Assembly: GCA_947452005.1 (NCBI GenBank)
Contig: CANGBC010000008.1
Coordinates: forward strand, 1 to 39,689
DNA length: 39,689 nt
Direction of reading: 5' to 3'
Source: Beijerinckiaceae bacterium
GTDB lineage: Bacteria > Pseudomonadota > Alphaproteobacteria > Rhizobiales > Beijerinckiaceae
The position numbers and the translations under genes were made by a program. The notes under the pieces were generated by a model, which was given only the letters and a program-made list of their open reading frames with translations, was not told where the DNA came from and did no database searches. Below, piece after piece: positions 23,816-31,604 of this stretch (positions within the stretch are counted from its first letter, which is position 1; each line of letters begins with the position of its first letter).

Positions 23816-25003
23816 CTAAGGCTTGGGCGGTGTGGGGCTAGGGCTTGAGGCTGGGGTCCGGGCCGTTTTCCACATTTGGGGAAAGCGCACCAAAGCCCTG
23901 TGGACGGACGCGATTCCGGGTCGGCGAAAAAAGTTGATCGGATGCCTCACTAGGGTCGGCACCCCCATTTTGGACAGGTCTGACGCCCTCCCCCACCCCA
24001 ACGGACAAAAGCCTTTTGGACGCGGCACCTTGATCTTACGATCTGGTGCCAGATGGGCGTAGCGTTGTGTCGTCAAAACATTGGAATGGCCCAAAGCTTC
24101 CTTCACATCATAAATCGTCATGCCATTGTTGATCAGCGCGGAGGCAAAGGAATGGCGCAGGTCGTGGATGCGCACATCCGCCAAGCCGGCAGCGCGGCGG
24201 CAGCGGTTCCAGGCGTGGAAAATCGTTACATAAGGTTTGCCCGTTTCAGGACTGGGAAAAATCCACACAGCGCTGGCTGACAGATCCCGCACAGATTGCA
24301 GCACAGACAGCGCTTCATCAGACAAAGGCACGCTGCGTGGTTTTCCAGATTTCGTAAAGGGGATCGTCCATAGGCGGCGGGTCAAATCAATGTCGCGCCA
24401 GCGCGCATCCAAAGCCTCGCGTTTGCGCGCGCCCGTGAACAGCAGAAACGGCACGATATAGCGCAGCATATAACTGCCGCACGCCCGGATCTCGCGCATC
24501 AGGCGCTGCGCTTCTTCGGGCGACAGATAGCGCTCCATTTTTGGCGGATCTTTCAGCAGTTTCACGCCCCGCGCCGGGCTTTGCTTGAGGCCATCGACCT
24601 CCCATTCAATCGCCTTGGCGAGCGTCACTTTCAAAATCGATAATATGCGATTGACCGTACCTTTGGCGTAGCCGGCGGCTTTCTTCTCCGCCACCAGCGC
24701 CAGAATGGCGCTGCGGTCGATGCAGCCCATCGCGCGATCGCCAAAAGCGGGCAGCAAATGGCAGCGCAAAATAATGTCCTCCCAATGGGCGCTGCGTTTG
24801 GCAGCGCGCGCATAGGGCAAATAGCGCTGCGCAATGAAGGCGCGATAGGTCAGGCCCGATGGGGGCGGCACTGGATCGGGCGCGGCCTCGCGCGCCCTGA
24901 GCAACAGGTCGCTCACCACCTGACGCAAAGCCGAATTTTCGGCGCGCAGACGGGCGAGGTCTGGGCTGTCTGAAAATTCTCTCGTATTGCTATGGCTTTG
25001 CAT
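23816..25003 (-). CDS. Tyrosine recombinase (site-specific integrase) 1, altered C-terminus
   Basis: A 395-residue phage-type integrase. The N-terminal part (15-40) is a coiled-coil-like stretch (LARLRAENSALRQVVSDLLL), not the DUF4102-like arm domain of integrase 2. The SAM-like core-binding domain spans about 52-140. The catalytic domain carries R193 (TGARKRE), K218, H280 and R283 (HDLRHSF), H306 and nucleophile Y315 (TTQRYAHL). All catalytic residues are present. After residue 320 the similarity to integrase 2 stops, and a 75-residue Pro/Arg-rich tail continues that looks like read-through into non-coding sequence, so a lost original stop is likely. ATG 25003 is chosen over TTG 25006. Host-like G+C suggests long residence. 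Confidence 0.88.
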   Translation of the reverse strand: MQSHSNTREFSDSPDLARLRAENSALRQVVSDLLLRAREAAPDPVPPPSGLTYRAFIAQRYLPYARAAKRSAHWEDIILRCHLLPAFGDRAMGCIDRSAILALVAEKKAAGYAKGTVNRILSILKVTLAKAIEWEVDGLKQSPARGVKLLKDPPKMERYLSPEEAQRLMREIRACGSYMLRYIVPFLLFTGARKREALDARWRDIDLTRRLWTIPFTKSGKPRSVPLSDEALSVLQSVRDLSASAVWIFPSPETGKPYVTIFHAWNRCRRAAGLADVRIHDLRHSFASALINNGMTIYDVKEALGHSNVLTTQRYAHLAPDRKIKVPRPKGFCPLGWGRASDLSKMGVPTLVRHPINFFRRPGIASVHRALVRFPQMWKTARTPASSPSPTPPKP

Positions 25004-25032
25004 CAAGGCGGCCAGTTCTGTCGGTTGGCATT

Positions 25033-25096
25033 ACCGGAATTAAACGCCCGATGATGCCGCTTCAACAAGCTGCTAGCTTTGACCGGAATGAACGCG
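25033..25096. repeat. Imperfect direct repeats between divergent recombinase genes
   Basis: ACCGGAATTAAACGC (25033-25047) and ACCGGAATGAACGCG (25082-25096) repeat in the gap between integrase 1 and the serine recombinase gene. They could be binding sites for either protein or for autoregulation. Confidence 0.4.
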
Positions 25097-25217
25097 ACCC
25101 TATCGGACAGACTGTTGCAGACCGGGTTTTTTGAGAAATCTGGCTCACACAACAGATGCGCTGATTTTTGGACACTTTATTCTGGACACTTCTCTTGAAC
25201 CGGACGGTTTTGCGGAA

Positions 25218-25784
25218 ATGATGATCGGCTTTATGCGGGCGTTAGCTTCTCAGCCCGAACAGATCGAGCTCCAACAGCGCGCGCTTGAAGCGGCGGGCGT
25301 CGTGAAATTCTTCTCGGCCATCGGCGATATGACAATTGCAGAGCCCACGATCCATGGGCTGCTCGATTTTGCGCGCGAAGATGATGTGATTGTCATCACC
25401 AGTCTGGATCGCCTGGCGGGCACAGTGCGCCAGCTCTGCGATATTCAGGAAATTCTGGCGCGCAAGAACATCGCATTGCAGGTGCTAGACCTTGGGCTGG
25501 ACACGCGCACGCCAGAGGGGGCGGCGATGATGGGCTTTCTGCCGCATCTGCGCCTGATGCGCCGGCGTGGCTATCTGGACGCGCAACGCGAAGGCATTGT
25601 CGCCGCGCAAGCGGCGGGTCGGTACAAGGGCCGCAAGCCCACGGCGCGGGCCAAGACGCCGGACGTGCTCAATGCCTATCGGCTAGGCCGCACCGTGGCG
25701 CAAATCGTGCGCGATACAGGGATCGGGCGGGCCAGCGTCTATCGCATTCTGGAAGCCAATGGCCTGTGGGCGCGCCAGAATTAA
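25218..25784 (+). CDS. Serine recombinase-family protein with altered active site
   Basis: About 188 residues from ATG 25218; an in-frame TTG at 25131 is possible but adds a stretch unlike the family. The resolvase fold is clear from IGFMR near the N-terminus, SLDRLAG (normally KLDRLxR), TPEGAAMM, the long E-helix ending REGIVAAQAAGRYKGRKPT, and a C-terminal helix-turn-helix (AQIVRDTGIGRASVYRILEANG). In the usual YARVSTxxQ block the sequence is FMRALASQPEQ, so the nucleophilic serine aligns with leucine. The second arginine of DRLxR is glycine, and the catalytic glutamate region is RLMRRRG. Catalysis is therefore probably lost while DNA binding is kept. It is divergent from integrase 1. Confidence 0.8.
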   Translation: MMIGFMRALASQPEQIELQQRALEAAGVVKFFSAIGDMTIAEPTIHGLLDFAREDDVIVITSLDRLAGTVRQLCDIQEILARKNIALQVLDLGLDTRTPEGAAMMGFLPHLRLMRRRGYLDAQREGIVAAQAAGRYKGRKPTARAKTPDVLNAYRLGRTVAQIVRDTGIGRASVYRILEANGLWARQN

Positions 25785-27538
25785 CGCGCGCGCAGCTCCA
25801 GCAGAGCCGCGCGCATGTCTGCGAACACAGAGGCCCAATCACCGCGCTTGCCTTGCCGGAACAGGCGCGTGTTTTCATACCAGGGAGAGTCGGCGCGCGC
25901 ACACATCCATCGCCAATCGGGTACATGTTGAAGCGCAACCCAGCATGGTCGCCCCAAAGCGCCGGCCAGATGTGCAGTGGCCGTGTCAGACGTGATGACA
26001 AGATCAAGTTGACTCATCACCGCTGCCGTATCGAGAAAGGCCTGATCGCCTGAATCGAAATCCGCACCCAGTGTTTCGATGCGCAGGTCGGCGCAACGCG
26101 CCACATCTTCGCTGCCCTCATTTTTCTGCAAGCTGATCAGGCGCAAATCGGGCAGATCGGCGAAGGCCCGAAAAAAGTCGAGCGAAAACGAGCGGCCAAG
26201 ATCAACCTTTGCCGCCTTGTTGCCCTGCCAAGCTATGCCGATTTTAAAGCCTGTTTCGCCGAGCCGCGCACCCCATTGGTCGATGCGCGCAGGCTCAGCT
26301 GTCAGATAGGCTTTTGCATGCGGGATATTTTTGTCTGTCGCCCCAAACAGACCCGGCAGGCTCATGAGAGCCGCATGATAATGCGCGCTCGAGATCGCAT
26401 CCGTCCGGCTCACAACCGCGACGCGCGGATCAAGAGTGGCCAGAAGTGCCTGCAGTACAGGCTGAACGCGCAAAGTGACCTGCGCACCCAGATCAGCCAG
26501 AAGCGTGGTGTAGCGGCAAAATTGAATCGTATCGCCAAGTCCTTGTTCAGCCGAGACAAGGATTTTGCGGCCCTTGGCCTGATAGAGATGTTTCAGATCC
26601 GGATAGGGCGTGTCATTGGCACCCAAAGCGTCGCGTCCGCGCAATTTGCGGTTTTCAAACAGGGCCCAGCCGTCCTGAAACTGGCCCAGCAAGAGCAGCA
26701 GCAAGGCTTTGTTATAGGCGGGCTCCGGGCGGCCGGGTGCCAAGGCTTGCGCGCGGCTGTAACAGGCCAAAGCGTCATCAAAACGCCCGGCGTGAAACAG
26801 GGCATCGGCCAGATTGTTCTGAATTTCGGGCGCGTGGGGCGCAAGCGCGCTGGCATGTTCCAGCAAGGCGAGCGCGTCATCGATGCGGCCCAGATGGAGC
26901 AGAGACACAGCCAGATTGTTATGCGCTTCGGGGTAGGTCTGGTCCTCGCCCAAAGCTGCTTCAAACAAGACAGCGGCCTCAGCATAACGCCGCAACCCGT
27001 TCAACGCGCGGCCTTGCAAGATGCGTGTCTGTAGATGGTCGCGTTGCGCGGTCTCAGCTTGTGCAATGTCAGCCAGCGCCTCGTCATATTGCCCGCTCTC
27101 GATGAGGGCTGAGACGTAATTTTGGAAAATATCGAGCGAGTCGGGCGCGCGGGCGCGCAGTATCTTGAGTTCCTTGCTGGCCGCCAAGGCATTGCCGATG
27201 GCCATCAGGCAGGCGGCCAAATTCATCGCGGCGTGAAGATGGTCGGGCGCAAGGGCAAGTACCTGACGATAGGCCTGCACGGCTTGCGCATGGTGATGTC
27301 CCATATTGAGCGCCACACCCAGATTGTAAGACAGCTCTGGGTCATGGGGGCGAAGCGCTTGCGCGCGCGTCAGCATGTCGATGCAATCGGCCAGGCGGTC
27401 GGTGCGCACATAAATCTCGGCCAGCAGCAACAAGGCGTCTGCATTGCGCTTGTCGCGTTTCAGAATCAGGCGACAGGTCTTTTCTGCCGGGCCAAGGGCC
27501 CCCGATTGAAACTGTTGTCGCGCCTCAGCCACATTCAT
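25781..27538 (-). CDS. TPR-repeat protein with C-terminal glycosyltransferase-like domain
   Basis: About 585 residues from the ATG at 27538; upstream in-frame sequence runs back through a dispersed palindrome and is not coding. The first two thirds are tandem tetratricopeptide repeats (for example PEIQNNLADALFHAGRFDDA and similar units every 34 residues). The last 250 residues resemble the GT9/heptosyltransferase-like domain found after TPRs in many alphaproteobacteria, with SDTATAHLAGALGRPCW and QHVPDWRWM. Such proteins are thought to act in surface glycan or flagellin modification, but no acceptor is known here. It shares its stop region with the convergent serine recombinase gene. No signal peptide is seen. 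Confidence 0.85.
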   Translation of the reverse strand: MNVAEARQQFQSGALGPAEKTCRLILKRDKRNADALLLLAEIYVRTDRLADCIDMLTRAQALRPHDPELSYNLGVALNMGHHHAQAVQAYRQVLALAPDHLHAAMNLAACLMAIGNALAASKELKILRARAPDSLDIFQNYVSALIESGQYDEALADIAQAETAQRDHLQTRILQGRALNGLRRYAEAAVLFEAALGEDQTYPEAHNNLAVSLLHLGRIDDALALLEHASALAPHAPEIQNNLADALFHAGRFDDALACYSRAQALAPGRPEPAYNKALLLLLLGQFQDGWALFENRKLRGRDALGANDTPYPDLKHLYQAKGRKILVSAEQGLGDTIQFCRYTTLLADLGAQVTLRVQPVLQALLATLDPRVAVVSRTDAISSAHYHAALMSLPGLFGATDKNIPHAKAYLTAEPARIDQWGARLGETGFKIGIAWQGNKAAKVDLGRSFSLDFFRAFADLPDLRLISLQKNEGSEDVARCADLRIETLGADFDSGDQAFLDTAAVMSQLDLVITSDTATAHLAGALGRPCWVALQHVPDWRWMCARADSPWYENTRLFRQGKRGDWASVFADMRAALLELRAR

Positions 27539-27624
27539 CGCAATTGGTCCCGCAAAGCCCAAATAGATGGTCCGTGCGAGCGTTAGCGAAGCCACCTCGT
27601 CTTTGCAACTAGGGACGCGCGCCT

Positions 27625-27730
27625 CGTCATTGCGAGGCGCAAAGCGACGAAGCAATCCACGGCGGAACGCCTGACGCCACACATGCGACCATGGATTGCC
27701 GCGTCGGCCGACGGCCTCCTCGCAATGACG
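27625..27730. repeat. Dispersed palindrome, copy D
   Basis: CGTCATTGCGAG ... CTCGCAATGACG with arms GAAGCAATCCA/TGGATTGCC. The spacer ACGCCTGACGCCA plus CGACCATGGATTGCCGCG is nearly the same as in copy B. Both lie at the same place relative to a porin terminator, so the palindrome was duplicated together with the porin 3' flank. Confidence 0.85.
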
Positions 27731-27735
27731 GACAC

Positions 27736-27790
27736 ACAAAAAAACCCCGGTGATTGCTCACCGGGGTTCTCGAAAAGAGAGGAAACCTCT
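27736..27790 (-). terminator. Porin 3 3'-UTR: hairpin plus intrinsic terminator
   Basis: Same layout as after porin 1: stop-proximal GAGAGG/CCTCTC hairpin, then AACCCCGGTGA/TCACCGGGGTT (768-743) with loop GCAA and a TTTTTT-type tail. Confidence 0.9.
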
Positions 27791-27799
27791 CAGATCAGA

Positions 27800-29088
27800 T
27801 TAGAACGTGCGCTCGACGCGCATACGGCCGGTCCATGCACCGTCCGAACGCGAAGTCGTCGATGTCGCAGCTGCGGTCAGAGCCACATCCTGCTTCATGC
27901 GAGCGTAGAGAGCTTCCACGCCGATTTCGAAGCCAGCGGTCGGGAGGAAGGCGTACTGAGCGCCAACGTTCCAGACGGTGCCGTCGCCGAAGCCCTTCTT
28001 GCCGTCCCAGGCGAGAGCCTTGGCGGAAGTCGGAGCCTTGAAGCCGCCGTAGGTGGCAAGCAAGGTCGTGCGGTGCTGCGGAGCGAAGAAGTGCTGGAAG
28101 TTAGCAGCCAGGTTCCACGACTTCACGGTTTCGATGCCGTTTGCGTAATCGATCACGGAAGCCGGGTTGAAGCCCAGGCCCGCGATGTTGCGCTTGGTGT
28201 CCGAAGACTTAGCATTGCCCCAGTTGATCGTGTATTCGGTCATGCCGTCGGCATAGTTTCCTTCGAGGTAGAGAGCATCACCAGCCGCGAGCTGCGGGAG
28301 GTTGAACTTCACGCCTGCGCCAGCTGCCCAAACCTGCTTGGAATGCGAAGCCAGCGGCAGACCTGATGACAGCGTGCCGTCAACGAGTTCATAACGCAGT
28401 GTTGCTGCCTTCACAGCCACCGTACCCCACGACTGATCCCAGTCGAGGCGAGCGTTGATCTGCGGGATTGCGGTATAGCGGAAGAAGGGGTCGCCGGCGA
28501 CGCCGCCGTCGAGGGGCTTACCAGCGGTATAAGCCGCATCCTGGAAGCCGAGGGTCGCCGAGAAGCCACCACCGAGAACCGCTGTGTAAGCGATTGTGTT
28601 GGTGCCGTTGGCGAAGGACGGCCAATGTCCAGCGCCGTAGAAGATCGACGGCATGAACGCGAAGTTGTCCTTGGCGTTACCGAAAGTGAAACCAGCGAAG
28701 CGAATATAAGCAGCTTCGAGGGTCGCAGCAGCGGCCGAAGAGTTGATGGTGACAGCGGTGGTGCCGTCAGCCGGATCCTTCGCCATCGACGAATCAGCGA
28801 GCACGCCAGTCGTACGAGCGAGACGGATCGAGGTCACAGCCTGAACCGTGCCGTAAGGGGTGGGGGTACGAGCGTCGAGGTCAACGCGACCACGGACTTC
28901 CGAACCGAACTTGTTCATCGCGGAAGCGCCGGTCTTCAGCGCAACAGCGCCACCCGTGACGGTGCTGACGTCCTTAGCCTGCGAGTAGGAATAGTCAGCG
29001 CGAATGCGGCCACCCAGCTTCACGCAGGTTTCGGTGCCGGGGATGTTGAAGAAGCCCGCGCCGTAAGCGTCGCAAACCTTGACGTAAG
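27800..29088 (-). pseudogene. Porin 3, 5'-truncated porin body
   Basis: Porin_2 family coding sequence without a start, signal peptide or promoter. Reading from 29088 it begins at codons for YVKVCDAYGAGFF and continues intact to RMRVERTF and stop, closely resembling porin 1. Beyond 29088 similarity to porins stops abruptly, and an in-frame TGA appears nine codons upstream of the TAC of YVKV. An internal ATG at 29023 would give a 407-residue protein lacking export signals, so a functional product is unlikely. The break coincides with the end of a 31-bp repeat shared with porin 4. Joining to 34784-34886 would rebuild a complete 463-residue porin. Confidence 0.9.
29058..29088. repeat. 31-bp direct repeat, left copy (attL candidate)
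   Basis: GCGCCGTAAGCGTCGCAAAC followed by CTTGACGTAAG is identical to 34753-34783. It encodes the conserved YVKVCDAYGA segment of the porin. Divergence from porin 4 begins at the very next base (29089). Confidence 0.85.
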
Positions 29089-29176
29089 TCCTCAGGGAAT
29101 ATGCTCACTAAGTGTTTGAAAGAATCCAACAAATGTCAGCGTAGTGAATCAAGAAGTCTGATTCCGTCTGCAAAAT

Positions 29177-29281
29177 GGTCTCCAGAAGGCCCTCACAAGC
29201 CTCCTGAGAGGCGACACACAGCCTTGCTGATTGTGTGTGCCATATGTTGACACCGGTAGACGGGGGAAGCCTCTGGAGACC
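29177..29281. ncRNA. Multi-helix structured segment, candidate ncRNA or recombination site
   Basis: Closing stem GGTCTCCAGA (177-186)/TCTGGAGACC (272-281), 10 bp perfect, extended by GGC/GCC. It encloses the hairpin GCCTC-CTGA-GAGGC (199-212) and the hairpin ACACACA/TGTGTGT (214-220/232-238) with an 11-nt loop. Three perfect helices in 105 nt suggest a folded RNA or a DNA site with cruciform potential. Strand and function unknown. No credible open frame lies here; 29089-29528 otherwise holds only the inverted repeat at 29396. Confidence 0.45.
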
Positions 29282-29395
29282 TACATGCAAACAGGGCTGA
29301 GAGATATTGGCTCAGTTTTTGGTTCAGTCTCTGAAATTGGTTCTGGCAACGCAGGGTGAGGGAGGCTCAGGTGATCCCTTATGACCCCCTATTAA

Positions 29396-29486
29396 GGAGA
29401 GGGTGAACATAGGCATACATAGATCAATGATTATTGTTGTTACCTATAGACCTAACTGATGATGCTTACACATCTTCACCCTCTCC
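29396..29486. repeat. Long inverted repeat after the polymerase-like gene
   Basis: GGAGAGGGTGAA (396-407) and TTCACCCTCTCC (475-486) form a 12-bp perfect inverted repeat around a 67-nt AT-rich centre with a nested ATAGG/CCTAT. It lies 43-133 nt beyond the minus-strand stop at 29529. It may be a transcript end for that gene or part of a replication or recombination site. Confidence 0.45.
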
Positions 29487-29528
29487 CCCCTCACCTTAGT
29501 TCTTACCCCACTGTTTAGCTCATACCCT

Positions 29529-30860
29529 TCACTCTGTGCTGACTGGAATGTTCACTCCAGTTAACTCCAAGGCTACCTCCTCCATTATCTCCCGTGTCTG
29601 GTCTTCGAAGCTACAAGAGACAACCAACCCATCATGGATAGGGAGACCAACAATACCCTCCTGTTTCAGTCTGAGGAGGATTCCTACCATGATGCTGCTC
29701 TCAATGAATTGCAGCTTGTGGCAGATGGCTGTGCTGAACATAGGAATGAGCGCCGGGTGTCTCTCTGAGATATCGGCTATGAGTGTTTCTATCGGTCTTG
29801 GTGGGAGGAGGTCCTTAGTCCCCTGAGGTTTCCTCCTCAGTGGCTTCTCCGAAGACAGGAGAGAATTGAGAAGCTTCTTGATCCCCGGCCGGTAGACAGG
29901 GTGATAGTCCCCTAATTGGTAGAGATCACCTTCAGGTGGTTGAGCCTGTGACAAGCTGTATGCAAGGCGAACAGAGATTTGACCGAAGTCGAGACCTACC
30001 GTCTCTTCCTGATTGATGAGGATTGTGTATCGATCATCCTTCTTCATTTTCTGCCAGAAGCCACCGAATAGGCGGCCACCTGTCTCGAACGAGCCTCTAG
30101 TGAAGACCCTGCGTAGGCTTCTGTCTGACACTTGTGTGCGAGAGGCTAACTCTGGGTCACCGATTTCGATGTCAGCTTGTTCTAGCCAATCATTGATCTC
30201 GACTATCTGACTGCGGAGTGAACCTGTGAGATTGGTCTCCTCGTAGTCTAGGTATTGTCCTTCATCCCGATGGTCCTGCTTGGGAGCTTTCAGGACAACC
30301 AGTTCCTTGAAGGGTCTGCGTCCGATGTCATTGAGCGTGACACTGTAGAACTCAGTGCGATCAAGGATGCGCCACCCCGGCCAGATCAGGCTTCTTTGTC
30401 CACGGTTAGCAAAAGACTTCTCATGACCAAGCTCAAACCTGATGAAGTCTATCTCAGGGGTTGCCATGATCTTGACGATGTCAGGCAGCTTGCTGGAATA
30501 GACCGGTGAGCGATAGCGGGATTTCTTTTCCAACACGGTGTTCGACAGAGAAACAGCAGTCCCTCTTTGGTCTTGAGACAGGTGGGCAAAGACCATGTCG
30601 CAGATGATTGCCTCAACGGTCTGCTCAAAGGTTTCCTGATCCTTCGGTTTCCTCGCTCTCGTCCGAAGCTGAAAGTGTTTCTCGTAGCTGGCGACCATGC
30701 CTTGCGCTTCTTTGACGATAGCTTTCAGCTTGTCGCTATGGGCAATCCTCCATGGATCGAAGAACCGGTCTTTGGTGAGCTTGATGTCTCCATTGGCGTC
30801 GTATTCGACACCCTCTGGATCAGCTTTAGGCATGAGGGATCGTTTGGCTCTGGTGTCCAT
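29529..30860 (-). CDS. Divergent family-A DNA polymerase-like protein, unknown role
   Basis: A 443-residue soluble protein, not assignable to a named family by me. The C-terminal half has an ordered set of blocks: RRVFTRGSFETGGRLFGG (250-267); GLDFGQISVRLAY (289-301), like polymerase-A motif A (DxSQIExR); RPGIKKLLNSLL (324-335), where the O-helix R/K would be; LQFIESSIMVGILLRL (383-398); and LPIHDGLVV (406-414), like motif C (VHDE). The putative catalytic acids are D291 and D410. No exonuclease domain is visible. Such palm-like proteins occur on phages and plasmids, so a role in replicating the element is plausible. Start: ATG 30860 with AGG upstream. The low G+C and codon use fit foreign DNA. 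Confidence 0.6.
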   Translation of the reverse strand: MDTRAKRSLMPKADPEGVEYDANGDIKLTKDRFFDPWRIAHSDKLKAIVKEAQGMVASYEKHFQLRTRARKPKDQETFEQTVEAIICDMVFAHLSQDQRGTAVSLSNTVLEKKSRYRSPVYSSKLPDIVKIMATPEIDFIRFELGHEKSFANRGQRSLIWPGWRILDRTEFYSVTLNDIGRRPFKELVVLKAPKQDHRDEGQYLDYEETNLTGSLRSQIVEINDWLEQADIEIGDPELASRTQVSDRSLRRVFTRGSFETGGRLFGGFWQKMKKDDRYTILINQEETVGLDFGQISVRLAYSLSQAQPPEGDLYQLGDYHPVYRPGIKKLLNSLLSSEKPLRRKPQGTKDLLPPRPIETLIADISERHPALIPMFSTAICHKLQFIESSIMVGILLRLKQEGIVGLPIHDGLVVSCSFEDQTREIMEEVALELTGVNIPVSTE

Positions 30861-31052
30861 TTAAAACCTACCTGTGGGGCTTTAGGAGAGTCGGTGGCGA
30901 GCTTTGTTGCCCGTGGGGTCAAAGGGTGGCCGAGGACGAAATAGGCCGTCCTGAGTCAACTGTGGGGCTAGTTTTAGCTAAGTCTCTGATCTGAATCCGA
31001 GATCGCGTTTTTCAGTCAACTCTTGACTCAAAATGGGTGAAAAGCGTCTCGC

Positions 31053-31425
31053 TGTTAGTGGGACCTTTAGGCCCAGATCGGAGGCTTTTGCTGTCATAGT
31101 AGGCTGGAGGGTCGGCATCAGCACATGAAGCTGAATGGAGGCGTATCTAACCCCTGTCAGCTTTGTGCCGCTCTTGCCGACAAGGTTTCTGATCTAGTGG
31201 GATCGGTAAGCCCTTATGACTCAAAATGAGCGCCTAGCTTTTGCTGTTATAGTAAGGGGTTGTGGTCAGTCGTGTCTAAGCTGATCAGATTGTTATAGTG
31301 AGAGGGTAGCCTCATTGGATCAGCTTCCCACGCCCTCAAGTTTATTGGGGGCTTACGCTCAATCCAGCCTCTTGTTGTTAGTGGGAGGGGTCGTACGGCA
31401 GCGGTCGTGCGGTTAGTGGTAGGGG
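31053..31425. repeat. Iteron-like repeats in the polymerase/integrase intergenic region
   Basis: The gap 30861-31604 (744 bp) has no convincing gene. It holds six related words on the plus strand: TGTTAGTGGGACC (31053), TGTCATAGTAGGC (31092), TGTTATAGTAAGGGG (31245), TGTTATAGTGAGAGG (31291), TGTTAGTGGGAGGGG (31376) and GGTTAGTGGTAGGGG (31411). GACTCAAAATG also recurs (31025, 31218). The array resembles origin iterons or integrase/regulator arm sites, and it lies between divergent promoters. Confidence 0.55.
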
Positions 31426-31604
31426 TCGCGCTCCGTCCCTAAAAAATACCGCCTCGTTCAAGCGCACATGACTCAGATTGAGTCCCGTTCCCCAGAACGC
31501 CTGTGGATTTGATTCCAAATGATTCCCGCTGATTCCGACAGGGCTTGGCGAGTGAGTCTTAGCCCACCTAGTCTCGCTTCACTTTCCGACCCAAGGAGCC
31601 AGAC

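Noticed and set aside
27539-27739. N-terminal extension of the TPR protein
   Set aside because: It reads through a dispersed palindrome and the translated part is Arg-rich repeat sequence; the ATG at 27538 begins the conserved repeats.
29108-29290. 60-codon minus-strand frame at the left end of the element
   Set aside because: No ribosome-binding site or motif; it overlaps the folded segment, which explains the sequence better.
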